A DNA stretch of 40,178 nucleotides from an uncultured Lachnospiraceae bacterium (lineage in GTDB: Bacteria; Bacillota; Clostridia; Lachnospirales; Lachnospiraceae). The notes beneath the pieces are model-generated. The model searched no databases, was not told the origin of the DNA, and was given only the letters and a program-made list of their open reading frames with translations. The stretch is taken from NCBI GenBank assembly GCA_946566685.1, contig CAMNXA010000027.1:1-40178 (forward strand), read 5' to 3'. Both the position numbers and the translations under genes were made by a program. Below are positions 8,084 to 15,375 of the stretch, piece by piece. How positions within the stretch are numbered: position 1 is the first letter of the stretch; every line of letters starts with the position of its first letter.

Positions 8084-9259
8084 CTATTTGCGTCCGGACA
8101 ATGCTGCACAGACTTCTATATTGTCTGTAAAAGGAAACATATCTACCGGCGTGATCTCTTCCACCCGGTATTGTTTCTTGCTGGTCAGATACCCCAAGTC
8201 TCTCGCCAGCGTTTCCGGATTGCAGGAAATATAGACCACCCTGGCAGGCCGCAGACAGAGCAGCGCGTCCATAAACTCTTCCGTACTGCCGCTCCTGGGC
8301 GGATCCAGAAAGACCACATCCACTTTCTCCTGTGCCTCCGCAAGCTGTCTCATAAATCTGCCTGCATCATTCTGATAAAAGTCCACATTTTTCACCTGGT
8401 TAACCCTGGCATTAGCAACAGCGTCCCGCACCGCATCTCTGTTAAGTTCCACCCCGATGACCTTTCCCGCCTGCCCGGCCGCTGTCAGCGCTATGGTGCC
8501 AATCCCGCAGTAGGCATCCACCACCGTCTCTTTCCCGGTCAGTCTGGCATATTCCACCGCTTTTTGATAGAGGATCTCCGTCTGCACTGCGTTGACCTGA
8601 TAAAAGGACTTGGGCGATATCTTAAATGTCCTGCCGCAGAGTATGTCCTCTATATAGCCTTTTCCATAAATGACCTGCTCCTTATCTCCTAACACCATGC
8701 TGGTACGTCTGTTGTTAACATTGACAACAATGGTGGTTATCTCCGGATGAAGTTTACATAACTCAGAAACAAAATTCTTTTTGGAAGGAAAAATGGGCGA
8801 TCCCAATACCAGAACCACCATAATCTGCCCCGTAGCATGTCCCACCCGCACGAGCACATGCCTAAGAAGCCCATATCCGGTATCCTCATCATAGGTCTTA
8901 ATCTTAAAAGACTTCGCCAGGCTGCGGATGGACAGAATGATCTGATCCGCCTTTTCATCCTCTAACAGACACCCATCCACCGGTATCACATTGTGGGTCC
9001 TCTCCTGATAAATCCCCGATACAATGCCTCTGCCCTTCTGAAAATCAAAGACAGCATGAACCTTGTTGCGATAATGCAGCGGCTGATCCATTCCGATGAT
9101 GGGCCTCACTTTGCCAAATCCTTTTAACAGACCTCCCACCCTCCGCTGCTTCTTAGCAAGCTGCTCCTTATAGGGCACATCAATATTCTGACAGCCGCCG
9201 CATTTCCTGGATACCTCGCACCGACTGTTTTTTTGATTCTGCTTTTTATAGTCCTTCAT
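8084..9259 (-). CDS. rlmD: 23S rRNA (uracil-5-)-methyltransferase, RlmD/RumA family
   Basis: It is predicted to methylate C5 of a uridine in 23S rRNA using SAM. The start MKDYKKQ follows GGAG. An upstream in-frame ATG has none. An N-terminal CX5CXXC cluster (C14, C20, C23) together with the later PVDGC Cys fits the 4Fe-4S ligands of RumA-type enzymes. The SAM-binding motif DAYCGIGTIAL, the LDPPRSG motif and the catalytic SCNPETLARDL are all present. The N-terminal TRAM domain of longer members is missing or very short (391 residues). Firmicutes often carry several paralogues (RlmCD), so the exact target uridine is not certain. It converges on the GGDEF gene with a 14-base gap. Confidence 0.9.
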   Translation of the reverse strand: MKDYKKQNQKNSRCEVSRKCGGCQNIDVPYKEQLAKKQRRVGGLLKGFGKVRPIIGMDQPLHYRNKVHAVFDFQKGRGIVSGIYQERTHNVIPVDGCLLEDEKADQIILSIRSLAKSFKIKTYDEDTGYGLLRHVLVRVGHATGQIMVVLVLGSPIFPSKKNFVSELCKLHPEITTIVVNVNNRRTSMVLGDKEQVIYGKGYIEDILCGRTFKISPKSFYQVNAVQTEILYQKAVEYARLTGKETVVDAYCGIGTIALTAAGQAGKVIGVELNRDAVRDAVANARVNQVKNVDFYQNDAGRFMRQLAEAQEKVDVVFLDPPRSGSTEEFMDALLCLRPARVVYISCNPETLARDLGYLTSKKQYRVEEITPVDMFPFTDNIEVCAALSGRK

Positions 9260-9364
9260 GAATGCTCCTATCTCCGTATCCTCTATCGAAAAGTAAATTT
9301 GCATCGCAAAATATCTTTCGAAGACCGCTTCACGTTCTCAGATAACCAGTGGAATTCCAATAAA

Positions 9365-9393
9365 GCAAAAACTCTGAGAAGTTTCCCAGAGTC
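9365..9393 (-). terminator. Terminator after the 90-residue protein gene
   Basis: On the minus strand ACTCTGGGAA..TTCTCAGAGT forms a stem (with one G-U pair) followed by TTTTT. It lies about 70 bases past the stop at 9465. Confidence 0.8.
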
Positions 9394-9464
9394 ATTGTAT
9401 CACATAAAATCCACTTAAGACAAATAATCCTTCTATACTTACTCCAAAACCAAGTGCAATATCC

Positions 9465-9737
9465 TTATGCCGAAGCGATCTGCACACTGTCCATCCCTTC
9501 CACCAGATTCCTGGCCAAATTGGTATCCGCCTCGTTAATATGTATCGTAAAGACATTCCTGCCGCTGACATTGCCAAAGAAACGTTCCCACAGCCGCTGT
9601 TCCTGCCATTCCACAAAAAAAGAGATGCGGTTGGACACAAAAAGCTTCTCCACCTGATCCTTGCTCTCCACATTATAGACTTTACAAAAAGATATCTCAT
9701 GATTAAAAAACAATGCGTTCAAATTCAGCGCTGCCAT
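9465..9737 (-). CDS. Small conserved-type protein of unknown function (90 aa)
   Basis: The ATG follows GGAGGTGG, which fixes the start. The product begins MAALNLNALFFNHEISFCKVYNVESKDQVEKLFVSNRISFFVEWQEQRLWERFFGN and ends with INEADTNLARNLVEGMDSVQIASA. It is cytoplasmic with no membrane span. The fold hint is a beta-alpha-beta protein with a terminal helix resembling small DUF2007-like putative signal-transducing proteins, but I cannot confirm this. Good codon use, a ribosome site and a clean terminator support it as a real gene. Confidence 0.75.
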   Translation of the reverse strand: MAALNLNALFFNHEISFCKVYNVESKDQVEKLFVSNRISFFVEWQEQRLWERFFGNVSGRNVFTIHINEADTNLARNLVEGMDSVQIASA

Positions 9738-9842
9738 ATCGCCACCTCCAAACAACTAGTCTTTCATTTCTGTAATAGCTTTATGTCAACTTATTTTTTT
9801 CATTATATCCCAAATAATGTACATATTGCAAGATTTTTCTAC

Positions 9843-9888
9843 ATTTTCCACAATATAACCAAATATTTATGTAAATCTTGTGGAAAAT
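9843..9888. repeat. Inverted repeat ATTTTCCACAA / TTGTGGAAAAT after the 101-residue gene
   Basis: An 11-bp perfect inverted repeat is separated by 24 AT-rich bases. The right arm abuts the stop codon of the minus-strand gene at 9888. It has no T-run, so at best it is a weak terminator of that gene. It may also protect the mRNA 3' end. Confidence 0.4.
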
Positions 9889-10193
9889 TACATAACTTCC
9901 GTCCATGCACGCTTTTGATTCTCCAGCCAGTATTCCTTTCTCGTCTCATACTGTTCATTCAGCCAGTCCGCCGCCTGCTCCACACCCTCTTTTGTGAGCG
10001 GCACCTCCGTGGACGTCTTTTGTTCCTCCGGCGTGCGGGCAAATCCCAACGGTTCCGGCCAGACTGTCACCCGAATCACATCTTCTTCGCTGCTCTTTAC
10101 TTTCTTGAGAAGATAACGCATTCCTTCCATACTGCCGGAATACTCTTCCTTTTTAATATAGTTGAGCGGATGAAAATTTTCCTTATCTATCAT
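9888..10193 (-). CDS. Small conserved hypothetical protein (101 aa)
   Basis: The start MIDKENFHPLNYIKKEEYSGS follows a strong GGAGGAGAGGAG site. The sequence contains a strongly polar core with VIRVTVWPEPLGFARTPEEQK and a C-terminal helix EGVEQAADWLNEQYETRKEYWLENQKRAW. I recall similar small proteins as common in Lachnospiraceae genomes without an assigned function. That is memory, not a search. It has no signal peptide or membrane segment. It lies downstream of the tRNA-Pro and its terminator, on the same strand. Confidence 0.75.
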   Translation of the reverse strand: MIDKENFHPLNYIKKEEYSGSMEGMRYLLKKVKSSEEDVIRVTVWPEPLGFARTPEEQKTSTEVPLTKEGVEQAADWLNEQYETRKEYWLENQKRAWTEVM

Positions 10194-10244
10194 ACTCCTC
10201 TCCTCCTGCACCAAAGGGACTCCATTCCCTGAAAGAAATACCCT

Positions 10245-10291
10245 GAGACGAAAGAAGCCCGATAGATACCAAATCTCTGGTATCTATCAGG
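10245..10291 (-). terminator. Terminator of the tRNA-Pro transcript
   Basis: On the minus strand CCTGATAGATACC pairs with GGTATCTATCGGG (13 bp with one G-U) around an 8-base loop, followed by CTTCTTTCG. It begins about 20 bases past the tRNA 3' end. The following gene would then need its own promoter. Confidence 0.8.
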
Positions 10292-10311
10292 TTTCTTATG
10301 GTTTATCCGAC

Positions 10312-10384
10312 TCGGAGTGACAAGACTTGAACTTGCGGCCTCTACTTCCCTAAAGTAGCGCTCTACCACCTGAGCCACACCCCG
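10312..10384 (-). tRNA. tRNA-Pro with anticodon AGG
   Basis: A complete cloverleaf can be folded. The acceptor is CGGGGTG/CACTCCG with discriminator A, the D-arm GCTC/GAGC and the anticodon stem CTACT/AGTAG. The loop is TTAGGGA, so positions 34-36 are A-G-G. The variable loop is AGGCC, the T-arm GCAAG/CTTGT with loop TTCAAGT. The C1-G72 pair and the CGGGGTGTGGC start are typical of bacterial tRNA-Pro, and G37 follows the anticodon. The length is 73 bases. CCA is not encoded, so it must be added by a nucleotidyltransferase. The anticodon AGG is unusual because bacteria normally use UGG or GGG for proline, and A34 would need TadA-type deamination to inosine. Confidence 0.93.
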
Positions 10385-10397
10385 AAAAACCTTTACT

Positions 10398-10426
10398 ATT
10401 ATAACTAATTCCCATTGAAAATGCAA
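10398..10426 (-). promoter_or_regulatory. Promoter of tRNA-Pro
   Basis: TTGCAT (10421-10426) and perfect TATAAT (10398-10403) are 17 bases apart on the minus strand. The first tRNA base is 13 bases past the -10 box. The promoter fits exactly between the stop of the EAL gene and the tRNA. Confidence 0.75.
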
Positions 10427-10433
10427 GCCCTAT

Positions 10434-11723
10434 TTATAACTTTTCATCGATAAACTTCTCAAACACTTCCTGCGGGATCGGTCTGGAAAAATAGAATCCC
10501 TGCTGTGCCTGGCATCCCACTTCTTTGAGGTAGTTGCTCTGCTCTACCGTCTCCACGCCTTCACACAAAGACATGATCTGCAATTTCTTAGCCATATCAA
10601 CTACACAGGAAATGATAATCTTATCACTCTCTTGCAAATCCCCCTCTTTTAGAAATACCTTATCCAGTTTGATAATATCGATCGGCAGTTTGCTGAGCAG
10701 ATTCAAAGAAGAATAGCCGGAGCCGAAATCATCCATCGACACTTTGGTTCCAAGATTATGTAAACCTTTTATCAATTTCAGCGCCTGCTCGGTATTATCC
10801 AGATAAATACTCTCCGTCAACTCAAATTCCACCATCGAATAGGGAATCTGATACTCCTGAAACAGTTCCTTCACATATTCCAAAATATGCATCTTATTTA
10901 AATGCACACGGGATACATTCAGCGAGATCGGGACTACCTTTTTCCCTTCCTTTATCCGATCTGCAATAAAACGGAATACTTCCCTATACACATAGTAATC
11001 CACATCAACAATCTGTCCGCTTCTCTCAATCAAAGGGATAAATTCATCCGGATAAACAAAACTGCCATCCGGCTTCTGCCAGCGCACCAATGCCTCTGCC
11101 CCCATCAGCTGAAGTGTCTCCGTCTCAATCTTGGGCTGAAAAAACACTTTAAATTCTCTGTTTGCCAGCGCTTTGGGAATACTGGATGTGATCTCCACCT
11201 CACGCTTGATCCCTTCCATCATGCTCTGGTCAAAAAGGACGCAGCAATCATCTTCCATCTCCTTGGCCACTTTTCTGGCCAGATTGGCATTGGATACCAC
11301 CGTCTCCGCATCAAGGCTTCTGCTGTCCTTATTGACAATGCTGATCCCTGTGCAGAATTGCAGACGGCTGTTTAAATACTTCTCCCGGAATTTAGCCTCC
11401 CATCCCTGATTCCGACTGCGGATCATATTCCGAAATCCCTCGTTGGTATATCCGCCCGGTGCAATACGGTTCGCCGCCACAAAATTATCCGAATAGACCC
11501 TGGCCGCACCGATAAGCAGCCTATTATTATTGGTAAACTCCGCTACAAACTCCTTCAGGAGCGCATTGCCCACCTTATAGCCATAAGTATCATTAATATA
11601 TTTGAAGTGCTTGATATCCGTATAGATGACTATAATATCGTCATCACCTATCTGATCTAATTCTTTTTGCAAATTCTCCAGAAAAACCTCATAACGGTCT
11701 AACCCTGTCAATGCATCCTTCAT
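10434..11723 (-). CDS. Cyclic di-GMP phosphodiesterase, degenerate GGDEF plus EAL
   Basis: It is predicted to hydrolyse c-di-GMP to pGpG. The 429-residue protein has no membrane span. The N-terminal half (about 1-170) is a GGDEF-type fold (DALTGLDRYEVF, YTDIKHFKYINDTYGYKVGNALL) whose signature is replaced by YSDNF (about 77-81), so it cannot cyclise GTP and may be regulatory. The EAL domain (about 180-429) keeps the key residues: GAEALVRW with E210-A211-L212, N269 in LNVS, FELTES, the DDFGSGYSS acidic pair at 331-332, K352 in IKLDK, CEGVET and QGFYFSRP. It is thus probably active. The ribosome site (GGTGAAGAACGGAA) is weak. Confidence 0.93.
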   Translation of the reverse strand: MKDALTGLDRYEVFLENLQKELDQIGDDDIIVIYTDIKHFKYINDTYGYKVGNALLKEFVAEFTNNNRLLIGAARVYSDNFVAANRIAPGGYTNEGFRNMIRSRNQGWEAKFREKYLNSRLQFCTGISIVNKDSRSLDAETVVSNANLARKVAKEMEDDCCVLFDQSMMEGIKREVEITSSIPKALANREFKVFFQPKIETETLQLMGAEALVRWQKPDGSFVYPDEFIPLIERSGQIVDVDYYVYREVFRFIADRIKEGKKVVPISLNVSRVHLNKMHILEYVKELFQEYQIPYSMVEFELTESIYLDNTEQALKLIKGLHNLGTKVSMDDFGSGYSSLNLLSKLPIDIIKLDKVFLKEGDLQESDKIIISCVVDMAKKLQIMSLCEGVETVEQSNYLKEVGCQAQQGFYFSRPIPQEVFEKFIDEKL

Positions 11724-11772
11724 TTCCGTTCTTCACCCTGATTAATCATTCTAATAAACAGTCTAACCCCAA

Positions 11773-12189
11773 TTAGCAAGTTTCTACGGCCTTCTGAAAA
11801 GCCTCATGAAAAGCCGGACAGGCCTTCTTAAGGGAACACGGCCGTCCTGCCCTGTCAAGGAAACAATGACTGCTCCTCCCGGTGGTCCTCACTTCTCCGG
11901 TCTGCCGGTCCAAAATCTGATAAGACAGTTCCATCCTGATCCCATTGTACTTTTCAATCTTAGGCACGATCTCCACCACATCATCGAAACGTACCATCGA
12001 CTTGTAAGTGCAGGAGACTTCCAGCACGGGACTTACAATTCCCATTTCTTCCATCTGGCGGTAATCTACACCCACCTGGTGCATATACCAGATCCTTGCA
12101 GATTCAAACCAGCGGATGTAATTGGAGTGATGGATGATCCCCATCTGATCCGTCTCATAATACTGCGCACGAAGTTCATATCCCTGCAT
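11773..12189 (-). CDS. Acyl-CoA thioesterase, YbgC/4HBT (hotdog) family
   Basis: It is predicted to hydrolyse acyl-CoA or acyl-carrier thioesters. The 138-residue product is the usual size for a single hotdog domain. The active-site region YYETDQMGIIHHSNYIRWFESARIWYM carries the catalytic Asp of the 4-hydroxybenzoyl-CoA thioesterase type. It also has the typical FDDVVEIVPKIEKYNGIRMELSYQI strand. GGTGGAG precedes the ATG closely. Substrate chain length cannot be read from the sequence. It lies downstream of pepD but has its own candidate promoter. Confidence 0.9.
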   Translation of the reverse strand: MQGYELRAQYYETDQMGIIHHSNYIRWFESARIWYMHQVGVDYRQMEEMGIVSPVLEVSCTYKSMVRFDDVVEIVPKIEKYNGIRMELSYQILDRQTGEVRTTGRSSHCFLDRAGRPCSLKKACPAFHEAFQKAVETC

Positions 12190-12239
12190 ATCTCCACCCC
12201 TGGCTCTCTCCCGGAATACCGTTTGTCCATACCAATATT

Positions 12240-12268
12240 ACTCTACGATGTTATGACGAAGATGTCAA
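12240..12268 (-). promoter_or_regulatory. Promoter of the thioesterase gene
   Basis: A perfect TTGACA (12263-12268) and TAGAGT (12240-12245) are 17 bases apart. The leader is about 45 bases. Confidence 0.6.
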
Positions 12269-12269
12269 C

Positions 12270-12283
12270 ATTTGTCGACAAAT
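12270..12283. repeat. Perfect 14-bp palindrome ATTTGTCGACAAAT, possible operator
   Basis: It lies in the two bases between the pepD stop codon and the thioesterase -35 box, i.e. directly upstream of TTGACA. Its size and place fit a dimeric regulator site. There is no adjacent regulator gene. Confidence 0.4.
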
Positions 12284-12284
12284 T

Positions 12285-13745
12285 TCATGCTTTCTGTGTC
12301 AGCACCGCCAACAGATACTCCCAGACACGTCCCACGGAGGCGATATCCATCTGCTCCTCAGTCGTGTGTACATCATAAAGATCCGGGCCGATACAGACAC
12401 AATCAAGCCCCTCTATCTTACCAGATAGGATGCCGCATTCCAGGCCCGCATGTATTGCCTCCAGCATCGGCTTATGCCCATACATATTCTCATATATCCG
12501 CACCATCTTATCCCGAAGCGGTGACTCTTTGCGATAGGCCCATCCCGGATAACGGCCGCGAATGGATATCTGTGCCCCCGCCTTCTGTGCAATTTCTGTC
12601 ATCTGTCTGCAAAGAGCCTCTTTCTCACAGTCAACCGAACTTCTGACTGCATACTGTAACCGCAGCCCTTCCTCTGACAATGCCAGGATACCCAGATTCA
12701 AAGATGTCTCCACCAGCCCTTCCACATCTTTGCTCATAGCGATCACTCCATTTGGAAGTTTCCCCAGGCAATCAAGGGCACGGCGGACACTTTCCGGTGT
12801 ATAAAAGGCCTCTTCTCCCGGCAATGTATGACATACTACTTTCACCCCAGGATCCCCTTCCTGCAAAGACTGCCGGATGCAGCCCTCCTGTTCTTTCACT
12901 ATCGCTTCCAGTTCTTTCTCTTCTCCTGCTTTCACGGCCACAACTGCCATAGATTCCTTCGCAATGGCATTGTCCGCCACGCCCCCCTGCATGCGCACAA
13001 GCCTAAGCGGCATATGTTCCCCGACAGCCCGCAGTATTTCTCCCAGGAGACAGTTGGCATTCCCCCTGCCCTTATTAATTTCCATACCAGAATGTCCGCC
13101 CAGCAGGCCCGTCACCTGAATCTCCATCAAATGCATATCGTCAGGCCGGATACCGCTCTGTTCCTTCTCCACCGGGATTACCACATCCACGCGGGCTCCA
13201 CCGGCACAGCTGGTAATAAAGATACCCTCTTCCTCCTGATCCAGATTGATCATGCGCCGGCCACGCAGCATGGACAGGTCGATGCCCGTGGCTCCTTCCA
13301 TCCCAGTCTCCTCATCCACCGTCAGGATCACTTCCAACCGAGGCAGGGCAATATCCTGCGCATCCAGAAGGGCAAGGCAGTAGGCTACCGCAATCCCATC
13401 GTCTCCGCCAAGGCTTGTCCCCTCCGCATAGATACTGCCGTCTGCTGTTCCAAGCCGCAATCCTTCTTTGGCCATATCGATATCACAATCCGGTTCTTTC
13501 ACCGCCACCATATCCATATGTCCCTGCAAAATATAGGGTTCTTCCTCCTCATATCCGGCAGATGCCTCTTTGATGATGATGATATTTTTAAGCTTGTCCT
13601 GAATACAGAACAGCTCTCTCTCCTTCGCAAACTGCCGCAGATAATCGCTGATTGCCGCCACGTTCCCGGACCCGTGCGGTATCTGACAGATTTTCTCAAA
13701 ATAGCCAAACACATTCTTTGGTTCTATGCCTGATAATACGCCCAT
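12285..13745 (-). CDS. pepD: Aminoacyl-histidine dipeptidase / cytosolic nonspecific dipeptidase (M20 family, PepD)
   Basis: It cleaves Xaa-His and other dipeptides with two metal ions. The start MGVLSGIEPKNVFGYFEKICQIPHGSGN follows GGGGGTACGAG. The open frame upstream lacks family similarity. The length is 486 residues, against about 485 for the E. coli enzyme. Metal-binding and catalytic motifs are in order: ILQGHMDMVAV (His-x-Asp), EGTSLGGDDGI, TVDEETGMEGA, INLDQEEEG, the lid-domain GGHSGMEINKGRGNA and the C-terminal HAGLECGIL. It is the first gene of its stretch, with the thioesterase behind it. Confidence 0.95.
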   Translation of the reverse strand: MGVLSGIEPKNVFGYFEKICQIPHGSGNVAAISDYLRQFAKERELFCIQDKLKNIIIIKEASAGYEEEEPYILQGHMDMVAVKEPDCDIDMAKEGLRLGTADGSIYAEGTSLGGDDGIAVAYCLALLDAQDIALPRLEVILTVDEETGMEGATGIDLSMLRGRRMINLDQEEEGIFITSCAGGARVDVVIPVEKEQSGIRPDDMHLMEIQVTGLLGGHSGMEINKGRGNANCLLGEILRAVGEHMPLRLVRMQGGVADNAIAKESMAVVAVKAGEEKELEAIVKEQEGCIRQSLQEGDPGVKVVCHTLPGEEAFYTPESVRRALDCLGKLPNGVIAMSKDVEGLVETSLNLGILALSEEGLRLQYAVRSSVDCEKEALCRQMTEIAQKAGAQISIRGRYPGWAYRKESPLRDKMVRIYENMYGHKPMLEAIHAGLECGILSGKIEGLDCVCIGPDLYDVHTTEEQMDIASVGRVWEYLLAVLTQKA

Positions 13746-13855
13746 CTCGTACCCCCTGATTAATATACCGGCCACAGCTGCAAAATACCGTTCTGCTGTC
13801 TGTCTCATCTCAACAGCCGAACTTCACCTGTGCCAGATATCCTTATGTTAATAGA

Positions 13856-13890
13856 AATACAGGACACAGCTTGTCACCATGTCCTGTATT
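13856..13890 (-). terminator. Terminator of the infC-rpmI-rplT operon
   Basis: AATACAGGACA and TGTCCTGTATT form a perfect 11-bp stem around 13 bases, about 45 bases after the rplT stop. On the minus strand it is followed by TTCTATT. The plus side shows TTTTTATT. Confidence 0.75.
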
Positions 13891-13933
13891 TTTATTATAT
13901 GGAAAATTTCTCTGCTTATTCGAAATTGGAAAA

Positions 13934-14290
13934 CTAGTTTAAGTTCGCCTTTGCAAGTTCTGCCAGAGATGTAAATCCTGCCGCATCGTTAACTGCCATC
14001 TCTGCAAGCATCTTTCTGTTCATATCAACGCCTGCATTTTTTAAGCCAAACATAAATCTGCTGTAAGACAGACCATTCATCCTGGCTGCCGCATTGATAC
14101 GTGCGATCCACAGCTGTCTGAACTGACGCTTTCTCTCTTTTCTGCCGGCATAAGATGATGCCAATGCTCTCATGACAGACTGCTTTGCCACTCTATACTG
14201 TTTTGATCTTGCGCCTCTGTAACCCTTCGCAAGTTTTAATACTCTGTTATGTTTCTTTTTGGCGTTCATACCGCCTTTTACTCTTGCCAT
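13934..14290 (-). CDS. rplT: 50S ribosomal protein L20
   Basis: The product has 118 residues, the normal length. [62 protein letters not shown] is the conserved basic L20 N-terminal half, followed by the [35 protein letters not shown] domain. It binds 23S rRNA early in 50S assembly. In low-GC Gram-positive bacteria it also represses its own operon through the leader. GGAGGAAAAAGAC precedes the ATG. It is the last gene of the infC operon. Confidence 0.98.
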   Translation of the reverse strand: MARVKGGMNAKKKHNRVLKLAKGYRGARSKQYRVAKQSVMRALASSYAGRKERKRQFRQLWIARINAAARMNGLSYSRFMFGLKNAGVDMNRKMLAEMAVNDAAGFTSLAELAKANLN

Positions 14291-14353
14291 GTCTTTTTCC
14301 TCCTAAATTCACAATTCTCTTACTACATCCTGCCTGTCCACATACCGGGCGAC

Positions 14354-14551
14354 TTAGACATAAGGTAAGATTTTCTTCATATTCTTAACATTCGTCTTGT
14401 CTGTTATCGCAGGCTTTCTGAGATTTCTCTTGTTCTTGGTCGTTTTCTTGGTCAAGATATGGCGCTTGTACGCTTTATTTCTCTTTAATTTACCTGTTCC
14501 AGTCACTTTAAAACGTTTCGCAGCTGATCTGCTTGTTTTCATTTTCGGCAT
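14354..14551 (-). CDS. rpmI: 50S ribosomal protein L35
   Basis: The product has 65 residues. [46 protein letters not shown] is the standard L35 sequence. AGGAGGAATTTTGAA precedes the ATG. It sits between infC and rplT, the invariant bacterial order. Confidence 0.98.
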   Translation of the reverse strand: MPKMKTSRSAAKRFKVTGTGKLKRNKAYKRHILTKKTTKNKRNLRKPAITDKTNVKNMKKILPYV

Positions 14552-14623
14552 TTCAAAATTCCTCCTGTATTTTTAATGTGATGAGATATCGATTCCAGAT
14601 ATCATTTATCTTAACTGGAGCGA

Positions 14624-15130
14624 TTATCGCTTCTCAGCTAAAAACATGGTCATGCTCCGGCCTTCCACCTTCGGCACCTTATCCATCACCGCAATGTCAG
14701 AAAGCGCCTGCGCAAAATCATCCAGGATATGCTTGCTCGTATTCATATGCGCCATCTCACGGCCACGGAAACGCAGCGTCACCTTTACCCGGTCTCCCTT
14801 GCTGATAAACTTACGGGCAGCATTTACCTTGGTATTTAAATCGTTGGTATCAATATTGGGAGATAACCGGATCTCCTTGATCTCAACAATCTTCTGTTTC
14901 TTCTTAGCTTCCTTTTCTCTTCTTGTCTGTTCATATTTGAACTTGCCGTAATCCACAATTTTACAGACAGGCGGCTTTGCTGTCGGTGCAATCTTCACCA
15001 GATCCACCCCTGCCTCCTCTGCAAGTCTTAAAGCTTCTCTTGTCGGCATGACGCCAAGCTGTTCCCCATCTGCGCCGATCACTCGTACTTCTTTGTCTCT
15101 GATCTGTTCGTTGATAAATAAGTCGCTAAT
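14624..15130 (-). CDS. infC: Translation initiation factor IF-3, starting at an AUU codon
   Basis: It binds the 30S subunit and checks the initiator codon. The product has 168 residues and begins (M)SDLFINEQIRDKEVRVIGADGEQLGVMPT. Then come the linker VCKIVDYGKFKYEQTRREKEAKKKQK and the C-terminal domain ending KVEGRSMTMFLAEKR. I chose ATT at 15128-15130 as start because GGAGGG lies 7 bases upstream of it. The nearby ATG (15143-15145) is part of that Shine-Dalgarno sequence and has no site of its own. AUU initiation of infC is known in E. coli and Geobacillus and serves autoregulation. If the ATG were used, the protein would be five residues longer. Confidence 0.95.
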   Translation of the reverse strand: MSDLFINEQIRDKEVRVIGADGEQLGVMPTREALRLAEEAGVDLVKIAPTAKPPVCKIVDYGKFKYEQTRREKEAKKKQKIVEIKEIRLSPNIDTNDLNTKVNAARKFISKGDRVKVTLRFRGREMAHMNTSKHILDDFAQALSDIAVMDKVPKVEGRSMTMFLAEKR

Positions 15131-15326
15131 CGTTTTACCCTCCATAAGAATATAAAAATTTAAAAGGTGGACAGCACAGCTATCCACCAATCATAAACGC
15201 TTGAAATCAACTCCCATACGCCTCACAAAGACTGTGGAGTTTAAGCTATGAACGCTTGCGAACTCAATCGTTGCAAGGTGAGAGTAAATACTCTGCTTGG
15301 TTGTTCTGTGCTTTCACACATTTGTT
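15131..15326 (-). promoter_or_regulatory. L20-type autoregulatory leader of infC-rpmI-rplT
   Basis: About 190 bases separate the promoter from the infC ribosome site. The RNA contains several helices (CAGAGTATTTACTCTC, a TTGC...GCAA stem) and ends in an intrinsic terminator before infC. This is the known layout of the Firmicutes L20 leader, in which L20 stabilises the terminator conformation. I assign it from position and structure, not by model search. Confidence 0.7.
15158..15188 (-). terminator. Attenuator hairpin in the infC leader
   Basis: GGTGGATAGC and GCTGTCCACC pair over 10 bp (one G-U) with a 3-base loop, followed by TTTTAAATTTTT. It lies 28 bases before the infC AUU start, so most transcripts would stop here unless an antiterminator forms. 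Confidence 0.8.
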
Positions 15327-15355
15327 AGTGTAGCATAGGATATCGGTTGTGTCAA
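15327..15355 (-). promoter_or_regulatory. Promoter of the infC operon
   Basis: A perfect TTGACA (15350-15355) and TACACT (15327-15332) are 17 bases apart on the minus strand, just behind the stop codon of the upstream coiled-coil gene. Confidence 0.7.
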
Positions 15356-15375
15356 TACAATTTGAAAATTTCTTC

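Noticed and set aside
9843..9888. TTTTCCACA / TGTGGAAAA words resembling DnaA boxes, suggesting an origin.
   Set aside because: Each differs from the TTATCCACA consensus, only two copies exist and they form a simple inverted repeat after a stop codon. No dnaA or dnaN gene is near.
12828..13733. A 301-codon plus-strand frame opposite pepD.
   Set aside because: It lies wholly antisense to a full-length PepD and shows no domain; codon use is that of a shadow frame.
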